DNA of 6,732 nucleotides from an uncultured Pseudorhodobacter sp. (lineage in GTDB: Bacteria > Pseudomonadota > Alphaproteobacteria > Rhodobacterales > Rhodobacteraceae). The notes under the pieces were generated by a model. It was given only the letters and a program-made list of their open reading frames with translations. It did no database searches and was not told the origin of the DNA. The number at the start of each line of letters is the position of its first letter. Position 1 is the stretch's first letter. Of the stretch, positions 1-4,587 are shown piece after piece. The stretch is taken from positions 1-6,732 of the forward strand of contig CALEMZ010000265.1 of the NCBI GenBank assembly GCA_937910975.1, in the 5' to 3' direction. The translations under genes and the position numbers were made by a program.

Positions 1-430
1 CAATGTGGAATTGGCCAAACGCGTTGGCATTTCGGCCCCGCCCTGTCTGCGCCGGGTGCGCACCTTGGAGGAGATGGGCTATATCAAAGGCTATCACGCC
101 GATATTGATGCCCGCGAGATGGGGTTTGAGGTGCAGGTCTTTGCCATGGTGCGGCTGCACAGCCAGGCGGAGGGCGATCTTTCGGCCTTTGAGGAGCGCT
201 GCCGGGCGTGGCCCTTGGTGCGCGAGTGCCATATGCTTAATGGCGAGATCGATTTCATTCTAAAATGCGTGGCGCCTGATCTCTCAAGCTTCCAAAACTT
301 CCTGACAGGCGATTTGCTGAAAGCGGACAATGTTGCCAGCGTGAAGACCAGCCTTGTGATCCGCAGGGCGAAGGATGAACCGGGCGTGCCGTTTGAAGTT
401 TTGGAAGAACGGCTGAACCGTAGCGCCTGA
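1..430 (+). CDS. Lrp/AsnC family transcriptional regulator, N-terminus cut by window edge
   Basis: This is the C-terminal part of a DNA-binding regulator of the Lrp/AsnC (feast/famine) family. The frame is already open at base 2, where the visible protein begins NVELAKRVGISAPPCLRRVR. That stretch is the end of the winged helix-turn-helix, including the recognition helix, and it is followed by the wing (LEEMGYIKGYHADID). The remaining residues form the RAM ligand-binding and oligomerisation domain, with the usual alternating strands and the GEIDFILKCVAPDLSSF segment. About 142 residues are visible; full family members are about 150-160 residues, so only the first 10-20 are missing. The GTG at base 5 is an internal codon, not the start. 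Members of the family usually sense an amino acid and often regulate a neighbouring gene; the target here lies outside the window or is unknown. The stop is at 428-430, followed by structured non-coding DNA. Confidence 0.93.
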   Translation, partial: NVELAKRVGISAPPCLRRVRTLEEMGYIKGYHADIDAREMGFEVQVFAMVRLHSQAEGDLSAFEERCRAWPLVRECHMLNGEIDFILKCVAPDLSSFQNFLTGDLLKADNVASVKTSLVIRRAKDEPGVPFEVLEERLNRSA

Positions 431-444
431 TGGCGACTGCGGTA

Positions 445-525
445 GGGGGCTGTCTGCCCCCAACAGGGTTTGCAAAGGGCAAACCCTTCCCCCCGAGGAT
501 AGTTTTTCCAAAGAGAACTGGGGGG
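445..525. repeat. Triple inverted-repeat intergenic element after the Lrp-type gene
   Basis: Three nested or consecutive palindromes begin 15 bases after the regulator's stop codon. The first is GGGGGC (445-450) with GCCCCC (456-461) around a 5-base loop. The second is a perfect 9-base stem, AGGGTTTGC (465-473) with GCAAACCCT (479-487), around a 5-base loop. The third pairs CCCCCC (489-494) with GGGGGG (520-525) around a segment reading GAGGATAGTTTTTCC. From memory, elements built as a G-run, C-run and then a GAGGATA-T-run segment are dispersed behind genes in Rhodobacteraceae genomes; I cannot verify copy number here. In RNA it could act as a 3'-end stabiliser or a terminator for the regulator transcript. 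The stems are seen in the sequence; the family membership and role are inferred. Confidence 0.6.
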
Positions 526-587
526 CTGGTCTTTCTTTTGAGGCGGCACTTTTTCTATTATTTTCGGGCATTTTCAGGGGATTATGC

Positions 588-646
588 AAAAAATAGGCGA
601 CCCCTTTGCGATATGCCAGAGGAGCATACCAGAGTCGCCTTTTTTT
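588..646. terminator. Two-tier bidirectional intrinsic terminator
   Basis: A stem of AGGCGAC (595-601) pairs perfectly with GTCGCCT (634-640). On the + strand the stem is followed by a run of T (640-646). On the - strand it is followed by ATTTTTT, the complement of 588-594, so it can stop transcription from either side. Inside lies a second perfect stem, TATGC (612-616) with GCATA (624-628), around a 7-base loop. On the + strand it would end read-through from the Lrp-type gene; on the - strand it would form the 3' end of the candidate small RNA. Confidence 0.75.
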
Positions 647-753
647 GAAACCTGGCCGTTTTGACGATTAGGGTGCCTTGGGCCCGCGCGCCCTTTGGTC
701 TTACCTCGCTTGTCGTCCGAACCTCCGTGTTGCGACGCGGTTTAGCGCGTCAC
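588..753 (-). ncRNA. Candidate small RNA of about 165 nt (unassigned family)
   Basis: This stretch has no plausible protein gene but carries the layout of an independent small RNA on the - strand. A perfect TTGACA box lies at 788-783, and a weak -10 region places the start near 752-754. The RNA would begin with a 9-base-pair hairpin, TGTGACGCG (754-746) with CGCGTCGCA (739-731) and loop CTAAAC. A central domain can be closed by GACGA with TCGTC, holding AGGG paired with CCCT inside. It ends with the two-tier terminator at 640-588. The loop of the inner terminator stem reads TCCTCTG, giving a CUCCUC stretch that resembles an anti-Shine-Dalgarno sequence. I looked for 6S, SRP, RNase P and tmRNA hallmarks and found none. 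The exact ends, the expression and the family are inferred; the structures are visible. Confidence 0.42.
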
Positions 754-758
754 AGGGA

Positions 759-788
759 ATAAATGGCTGAATTGGGGCAGGCTGTCAA
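759..788 (-). promoter_or_regulatory. Putative sigma-70-type promoter for the candidate small RNA
   Basis: A perfect -35 hexamer TTGACA is read on the - strand at 788-783. About 17-18 bases downstream is the AT-rich segment CATTTAT (765-759), a poor match to TATAAT. A start 6-8 bases further on would coincide with the 5' edge of the first hairpin of the small RNA candidate, which is the main reason to take it seriously. The strong -35 with a weak -10 leaves the call moderate. Confidence 0.4.
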
Positions 789-880
789 AGGTTATCCTAA
801 TTCGTATGGGCGTTAGGGACAATGCGCGTGCAGCGTAGAGATTGTTGCGCGCGGCGTGGGGAATGCCAGTGAACTAAGAC

Positions 881-903
881 AAAAAAAAGGAGCCGAAGCC
901 CCT
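881..903 (-). terminator. Rho-independent terminator of the small basic protein gene
   Basis: On the - strand the stem AGGGGC (903-898) pairs with GCTCCT (893-888) with one G-T pair, closed by the extra-stable TTCG tetraloop. A run of seven T follows (887-881). It lies 25 bases after the stop codon of the small gene at 929-1081, so that gene has its own transcript end, separate from the small RNA candidate further on. Confidence 0.88.
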
Positions 904-928
904 GATTTTGATTCGTTTGAATTTGAGG

Positions 929-1081
929 TTAGCGGTTGCCCGCAGCGCGTACGCTGGGCTGCGCTAGCGCAGCAGGCTTGAAGGCCGCAGGCTTGCGACG
1001 GTTGCCGCGCTGGAAAGGCATGGCAGGCTGCTGCTCTTGGCTAGCGGCGATGATGGATTTGAGCCAGCGGCGTTTGGTCAT
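929..1081 (-). CDS. Small, strongly basic protein of 50 residues, function unknown
   Basis: The frame runs from ATG at 1081 to TAA at 929 and encodes 50 residues starting MTKRRWLKSIIAASQEQQPA. AGGAG (1092-1088) sits 6 bases before the ATG, and an intrinsic terminator lies 25 bases after the stop, so the gene has a complete set of expression signals. The protein has a basic start (KRRWLK), a central basic patch (RGNRRKP) and a KPAAF/KPAAL five-residue repeat; lysine and arginine make up about a fifth of it and acidic residues are almost absent (one Glu, no Asp). It has no signal peptide and no convincing membrane span. The start resembles short MTKRRWLKS-type hypothetical proteins I recall from Rhodobacteraceae, but I cannot check this. 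RNA, DNA or ribosome binding would fit the charge and is only a guess. Its 3' half contains a 16-base perfect palindrome (958-973). Confidence 0.75.
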   Translation of the reverse strand: MTKRRWLKSIIAASQEQQPAMPFQRGNRRKPAAFKPAALAQPSVRAAGNR

Positions 1082-1434
1082 GGTCTGCTCCTGCGTTCAA
1101 CTGTCTGCGCTTCGTGTGATCAGCGCTGTGTTTCTTTTGTTGAGATGAATTTGACGTTGTAATGGGGCAGGGATTTGGCGGCGCATTGCTTTTTTCGAAA
1201 ATTTTCAGTGCTTGAGGCGCGTGAAATGTGGCGCATTTGCCCTGAGTGAAAAGGTGAGGAAAATAAGGGTGAAGCGCGTATCCGGTGGGTAATCTGGATG
1301 AAATGGGCTGGATTGTTTCCGGATTTGGGGCAGAAAAACGGCGCGATCTGCCTTCATCCCGCCTGAATCTGGCATGATCGGGGCCGTGCTGGAGCGTTTT
1401 GTGCTTTCGGTGAATTAGATGAAATACAAAAGCC
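1082..1434. other. Gene-poor region upstream of the small basic protein gene
   Basis: These 353 bases hold no gene I can support. They contain the ribosome binding site and presumably the promoter of the small gene, but I see no good -35/-10 pair on the - strand. A perfect 10-base palindrome TTTTCGAAAA lies at 1192-1201 in an AT-rich patch and could be an operator or a promoter element. Behind pgeF only a weak 4-base stem, GCCT-CTA-AGGC, overlaps the stop codon before a broken T run, so a true terminator for that operon is not evident. Confidence 0.5.
1088..1092 (-). promoter_or_regulatory. Ribosome binding site of the small basic protein gene
   Basis: AGGAG on the - strand, six bases (CAGACC) before the ATG at 1081. 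It fixes the start of the 50-residue frame and is a main argument that this short frame is translated. Confidence 0.75.
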
Positions 1435-2187
1435 TTAGAGGCGGATCACCGAGATCAGGCGGCCATAATCTGCCTCTTGGCGATGCGTGGTGCGACGGTA
1501 GGAGAAGAACCGCTCTTCATCGCTATAGGTGCAGTGCCGAGTCCATTCGGCATGGCCGATGCCTGCTGCGCGCAGGCGGGCGAGACCAAAGGCGGGCAGA
1601 TCAAACATGGCGCGGTCGCCGGGGCCACCAGCAAAAAAGCGGGCGTGGTCCGGGTTGTCGTCGATAAAGCTTTCGAGAAATTCGGGGCCAACCTCATAGG
1701 CCACTTGGGAAATGCAGGGGCCGATGATGGCGGTGGTGTGGGCGCGACGGGCGCCGAGTGCCTCCATCGCCTCCAGCGTTTGTTCCAGCACGCCATCTTT
1801 TACGCCGCGCCAGCCGGCATGTGCGGCCCCGATCACCCCAGCTGCTGCATCGGCAAAAAGGACGGGCTGGCAATCGGCGGTCAGGATACCAAGGGCAATG
1901 CCGGGTGTGGCGGTGACCATCGCATCGGCACGCGGGCACATCGTGAGTGGCGCAGTCAGCGTCACGACATCGGGCGAATGTACTTGATGCAGGGTTTGCA
2001 GGTATTCAGGGGTCACGCCCATTGCAGCGGCCACACGGGCACGGTTGATCGCCACCACTTCCGACAGGTCGGTGCTTCCGGGGCCGCAGTTCAGCCCTTG
2101 GAAGATGCCCGAAGATGCCCCGCCTTTACGGGTGAAAAACCCGTGGATCAGGGGCGACAGCGCGTCAGAGGAGATGATTTCCAGCAT
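1435..2187 (-). CDS. pgeF: Peptidoglycan editing factor PgeF (YfiH/YlmD multicopper oxidase-like)
   Basis: A 250-residue protein of the YfiH/YlmD family (laccase-like domain). The E. coli member removes wrongly incorporated L-serine from cytoplasmic UDP-MurNAc peptide precursors, keeping the peptidoglycan stem correct; purine nucleoside phosphorylase and adenosine deaminase activities have been reported for relatives. The family's three metal-binding positions are all present: His70 in QVHSPD, Cys106 in ADCQP and His123 in AHAGWRG. GPCI (156-159) and the C-terminal TYSDEERFFSYRR (220-232) are also typical. I chose the ATG at 2187, one base after the methyltransferase stop, because it gives the normal family N-terminus (MLEIISSDALS). 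An in-frame ATG at 2226 would add 13 residues that overlap the previous gene and lacks a ribosome binding site. It is the last gene of the lgt operon and is probably translated by coupling. Confidence 0.95.
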   Translation of the reverse strand: MLEIISSDALSPLIHGFFTRKGGASSGIFQGLNCGPGSTDLSEVVAINRARVAAAMGVTPEYLQTLHQVHSPDVVTLTAPLTMCPRADAMVTATPGIALGILTADCQPVLFADAAAGVIGAAHAGWRGVKDGVLEQTLEAMEALGARRAHTTAIIGPCISQVAYEVGPEFLESFIDDNPDHARFFAGGPGDRAMFDLPAFGLARLRAAGIGHAEWTRHCTYSDEERFFSYRRTTHRQEADYGRLISVIRL

Positions 2188-2188
2188 G

Positions 2189-3253
2189 TCAGTCAAACCC
2201 CGCAGGCGCCGGGCTGTGGGGAGCATAGAGGGCCAGCGCTTTGAACAAACTTCCCATTTCCTCGGGCCGGGTCAAGCGTTGTGTGGCGGTAAGGTGATTT
2301 TCCAGCGCGGGACCTGCCAGATTGCGGGCCAACCGTTCGGCGCGCGCGCCGATACCAAGCCGTGCCAGCAGCGCGCCTTGGTCTGTTAGCCCCGTGGCGC
2401 GGGCGGGGGCGGCGGCGGCGGCCAGCGCCTCAAAATCCACATGCGCCGTCAGGTCTGCCGCGCCGGGCGCGGTTAGGGAATCGGCAAAAGCGTGGTCGCG
2501 CAGGGCTTGCAGCGTATCGCCTTTGGAGCGCCAGTTGCCGTAGTCAATGATCAGCGCGGCACCGCCATGTTGCATAATCTGGGTGCCGATGCGGGCCATG
2601 ATCGGCAGGGCTTGGGGGCGAATTTCGACCACATCGCCGGGGTTGGTATCATCCAGCCGATGCGTGAGTTCGGGGGGTGTTTGCGGGGCGGCGTAACCTT
2701 TGGCCAGCTTGCCATGCGCCGCGCCAATGATGGTTTCGCACCAACCTTGGATATGGCGCGTGAATTGGCGGATGGGCAGGGCATCGAAAAACTCATTGGC
2801 CACAAGAAACAGCGGCGCATCAGCGGGCAGGGCGGCAACCTCGGTTTCCCATGTCACGGCATGGGGTATGAGGGTTTGTTGTTGGATGGCCCGCAAGCTG
2901 GGTGAGGCCTCGACCAGATGGACATGGGCGGCGGCATGAAAGCCCGGAACCGCACGGGTGGCGCGCAGCAGGTCCGCCATCAAGGTGCCGCGACCGGGGC
3001 CAAGCTCGGCCAGAATGAAGCGCGCGGGGCTGCCCTGATCGACCCAGGCCTGTGCGAGGCAAAGGCCAAGGAGTTCACCGAACATCTGACTGATTTCGGG
3101 CGCGGTGATAAAATCGCCGGCCCGGCCCAAGGGGTCGCGGGTGGTGTAATAGCCAAGCGTAGGGTGTAGCAGGCATTCGGACATATACTCGGACAGGCTC
3201 AGCGGGCCAGTCGCTGTGATCCGTTCAAGCAGAAGGGCTTCAAGCGCGGTCAC
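2189..3253 (-). CDS. SAM-dependent methyltransferase, MidA/NDUFAF7 family
   Basis: A 354-residue class I methyltransferase of the family (COG1565) that includes mitochondrial NDUFAF7/MidA. The eukaryotic protein dimethylates an arginine of the NDUFS2 subunit during respiratory complex I assembly. A similar role on bacterial NuoD is plausible here but inferred. Visible family features in order: HPTLGYY (30-36), GDFITAPEISQMFGE (46-60), the SAM-binding glycine motif ELGPGRGT (83-90), NEFFDALPIRQF (153-164), IIDYG (235-239) and DLTAHVDF (267-274). The length is normal. The start codon is GTG at 3253-3251 inside the end of lgt; the two genes share 14 bases, no clear ribosome binding site is seen, and translation is probably coupled to lgt. 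An Ala-rich run (278-287) lies in the C-terminal domain and is unremarkable for GC-rich genomes. Confidence 0.93.
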   Translation of the reverse strand: MTALEALLLERITATGPLSLSEYMSECLLHPTLGYYTTRDPLGRAGDFITAPEISQMFGELLGLCLAQAWVDQGSPARFILAELGPGRGTLMADLLRATRAVPGFHAAAHVHLVEASPSLRAIQQQTLIPHAVTWETEVAALPADAPLFLVANEFFDALPIRQFTRHIQGWCETIIGAAHGKLAKGYAAPQTPPELTHRLDDTNPGDVVEIRPQALPIMARIGTQIMQHGGAALIIDYGNWRSKGDTLQALRDHAFADSLTAPGAADLTAHVDFEALAAAAAPARATGLTDQGALLARLGIGARAERLARNLAGPALENHLTATQRLTRPEEMGSLFKALALYAPHSPAPAGFD

Positions 3254-4124
3254 GGCGGGCCTGCCAAATCAGTGCCAGCCCCACCACGATCATGGGCAGC
3301 GACAGGGCTTGCCCCATCGTTAGTCCATATCCACCCATATGAAAGGCAAGGCCCAGCGGGTTGCCGTGGGTGATGAATTGCGCATCGGCCTGGCGGAAAA
3401 ACTCCACGATGAAGCGTGCTGTGCCGTAGCCCGCCAGAAAGAGGCCTGTCAGCAGACCGGGGCGCATCAGTGCGCCACGGCGGTATGCCACCCACAACAA
3501 AACCGCGCCAAGCAGCAGGCCTTCCAGTGCGGCCTCATAAAGCTGGCTGGGGTGACGGGCGCAGATGCCGATGACATCGGGGCAATATTGCGCGGCCTCA
3601 CCGGGGAAGGCCACGCCCCAAGGCAGATCGGTAGGGCGGCCCCAAAGCTCTGCATTGATGAAATTGGCGATGCGGCCCAAGAATAGCCCCGCCGGGGTTG
3701 CCAGCGCCAGAAGGTCAGCGGCGGGTAGCATCGGGATCTTTTCGGACCGGAAGAACAGATAGGCGGCTGTGACAACGCCCAGAAAGCCGCCATGAAAGGA
3801 CATGCCGCCCTGCCAGACCTTCAGCACCTCAAACGGGTGCGCGAGGTAATATCCCGGCTGATAAAACAGCACGAAACCCAGCCGCCCGCCCAAGATCACG
3901 CCCATGATAATCCATGTCAGCAGGCGTTCCACCTGCTCGGCATTCATTGGCGGTACGGCAGCCCAAAGGCGCGGCTTTGCAAGGGTATGCACAACCAGCC
4001 GCCAGCCGATTATCAGCCCCGCGATATAGGCCAGCGCATACCAGCGCAGCGCAAAGGTCATCCCCCCAAGCGTGATCGAGAAAAGATCGGGAGAGATGTT
4101 AGGAAAGGCGATATAGCCTTGCAT
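3240..4124 (-). CDS. lgt: Prolipoprotein diacylglyceryl transferase Lgt
   Basis: An inner-membrane enzyme of 294 residues that transfers diacylglyceryl from phosphatidylglycerol to the lipobox cysteine of prolipoproteins, the first step of lipoprotein maturation. The Lgt signature GRIANFINAELWG lies at 150-162. MSFHGG with the conserved His111, GGRLGF (79-84), HPSQLYEA (191-198) and GTARFIVEFFR with Arg237 (234-244) are also present. About seven hydrophobic segments are visible, around residues 24-45, 68-88, 112-125, 136-157, 199-214, 223-242 and 274-287. The ATG at 4124 is chosen because AAGGA sits 7 bases upstream and the N-terminus then matches the family. An in-frame ATG at 4232 would add 36 residues rich in His and Pro with no ribosome binding site. 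It is the first gene of the lgt, methyltransferase, pgeF operon. Confidence 0.97.
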   Translation of the reverse strand: MQGYIAFPNISPDLFSITLGGMTFALRWYALAYIAGLIIGWRLVVHTLAKPRLWAAVPPMNAEQVERLLTWIIMGVILGGRLGFVLFYQPGYYLAHPFEVLKVWQGGMSFHGGFLGVVTAAYLFFRSEKIPMLPAADLLALATPAGLFLGRIANFINAELWGRPTDLPWGVAFPGEAAQYCPDVIGICARHPSQLYEAALEGLLLGAVLLWVAYRRGALMRPGLLTGLFLAGYGTARFIVEFFRQADAQFITHGNPLGLAFHMGGYGLTMGQALSLPMIVVGLALIWQARRDRA

Positions 4125-4131
4125 TGCGATG

Positions 4132-4136
4132 TCCTT
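4132..4136 (-). promoter_or_regulatory. Ribosome binding site deciding the lgt start
   Basis: AAGGA on the - strand, seven bases before the ATG at 4124. It supports the 294-residue form of Lgt over the longer open frame beginning at 4232. Confidence 0.8.
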
Positions 4137-4158
4137 CAAAGGGCCAGTTGGCGCTTGG

Positions 4159-4187
4159 GTTGTCGGGTGCGGATGCTGCGATGTCAA
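4159..4187 (-). promoter_or_regulatory. Putative promoter of the lgt operon
   Basis: A perfect TTGACA (4187-4182) is followed after 17 bases by GACAAC (4164-4159), which matches TATAAT at three of six positions. It would give a leader of about 25-30 bases before the lgt start at 4124. If it is real, the longer lgt frame starting at 4232 could not be fully transcribed from it, which agrees with the shorter start. Confidence 0.42.
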
Positions 4188-4249
4188 CCAATTCGCCGCA
4201 TCCCGCTTGCCCCGGTGGTGATGGATTGCCATATAGGGGCTAAGCTAGG

Positions 4250-4287
4250 CTGGTGCCATGACGAGACTGGTACCATGATAAGACTGG
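4250..4287 (+). repeat. 17-base imperfect tandem repeat upstream of the UbiK-type gene
   Basis: Two adjacent 17-base units, CTGGTGCCATGACGAGA (4250-4266) and CTGGTACCATGATAAGA (4267-4283), match at 14 of 17 positions; a third unit starts with CTGG (4284-4287). The first unit also contains TGGTGCC (4251-4257), which can pair with GGCACCA (4303-4309) just before the ribosome binding site. This could be a pair of operator half-sites on one face, or a leader-RNA hairpin; which one is not clear. Confidence 0.5.
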
Positions 4288-4311
4288 CTCAATTATACGA
4301 CCGGCACCACG

Positions 4312-4318
4312 AAGGAGG
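4312..4318 (+). promoter_or_regulatory. Strong ribosome binding site of the UbiK-type gene
   Basis: AAGGAGG, nearly a full Shine-Dalgarno match, five bases before the ATG at 4324. It sits just after the GGCACCA arm (4303-4309) of a possible leader hairpin, which could affect access to it. Confidence 0.8.
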
Positions 4319-4323
4319 CCCCG

Positions 4324-4581
4324 ATGCAGACGCGCAACAAGTTCTTTGACGATATGTCGCAGCTCATGACCAATGCGATGGGTGTGGCACAAGGGGCCAA
4401 GACCGAGGCCGAAACCGCAATGAAAGGTATGGTGGACCGTTGGCTCGCCGACCGTGATTTCGTCACGCGTGAAGAGTTTGATGCTATGCGCGCCATGGCC
4501 CAGAAAGCGCGCGAAGAAAATGAGGCGCTTGCCGCCCGTCTGACCGCATTGGAAGCAAAAGCAAAACCGAAAGCGAAGTAA
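4324..4581 (+). CDS. ubiK: UbiK-family accessory factor (BMFP/YqiC-like)
   Basis: An 85-residue protein of the YqiC/BMFP family (COG2960). In enterobacteria UbiK is an accessory factor of aerobic ubiquinone synthesis that binds UbiJ and belongs to the Ubi complex; other members are described as membrane-fusogenic coiled-coil proteins. The N-terminal half (about 1-40) is an amphipathic helical region (NKFFDDMSQLMTNAM). The family-typical DFVTREEFDAM lies near 45-55, followed by a heptad-rich coiled coil (about 52-77) and a Lys/Ala tail. The length is normal. The start is supported by AAGGAGG five bases upstream. The gene is divergent from lgt, separated by about 200 bases, and its stop lies only six bases from the stop of the convergent ABC ATPase, with no room for a terminator between them. 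Function by family; whether this alphaproteobacterial copy acts in ubiquinone synthesis is inferred. Confidence 0.88.
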   Translation: MQTRNKFFDDMSQLMTNAMGVAQGAKTEAETAMKGMVDRWLADRDFVTREEFDAMRAMAQKAREENEALAARLTALEAKAKPKAK

Positions 4582-4587
4582 GGCGGA

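Noticed and set aside
430..648. 72-residue + strand frame after the Lrp-type gene
   Set aside because: It runs straight through the triple palindrome and the terminator and has no ribosome binding site; its residues reflect those structures.
588..760. 6S RNA, SRP RNA, RNase P RNA or tmRNA as identity of the small RNA candidate
   Set aside because: The 5' and 3' ends do not pair as in 6S; the SRP GGAAG loop motif, the RNase P GAGGAAAGUC core and a tmRNA tag frame are all missing. A short GGUAAGACCAAA-like match to RNase P RNA is too small to count.
1205..1357. 50-residue open frame on the - strand between pgeF and the small basic protein gene
   Set aside because: Shine-Dalgarno-like GGCGGG directly abuts the ATG, composition is unlike a real protein, and no terminator or family resemblance supports it.
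1425..1443. Terminator at the end of pgeF
   Set aside because: Only a 4-base stem (GCCT/AGGC) with an interrupted T run; too weak to call.
2188..2226. N-terminal extension of PgeF by 13 residues (ATG at 2226)
   Set aside because: It overlaps the methyltransferase gene, has no ribosome binding site, and the extra residues do not belong to the family's N-terminus.
1477..2244. 255-residue + strand frame opposite pgeF
   Set aside because: Antisense shadow of a clear pgeF gene, caused by GC-rich codon bias; no family resemblance.
4125..4232. N-terminal extension of Lgt by 36 residues (ATG at 4232)
   Set aside because: No ribosome binding site, His/Pro-rich sequence unlike the family, and it runs across a likely lgt promoter; the ATG at 4124 has a good AAGGA.
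3792..4349. 185-residue + strand frame opposite lgt and running into ubiK
   Set aside because: Antisense to the well-supported lgt gene, ends out of frame inside ubiK, and no motif is visible.
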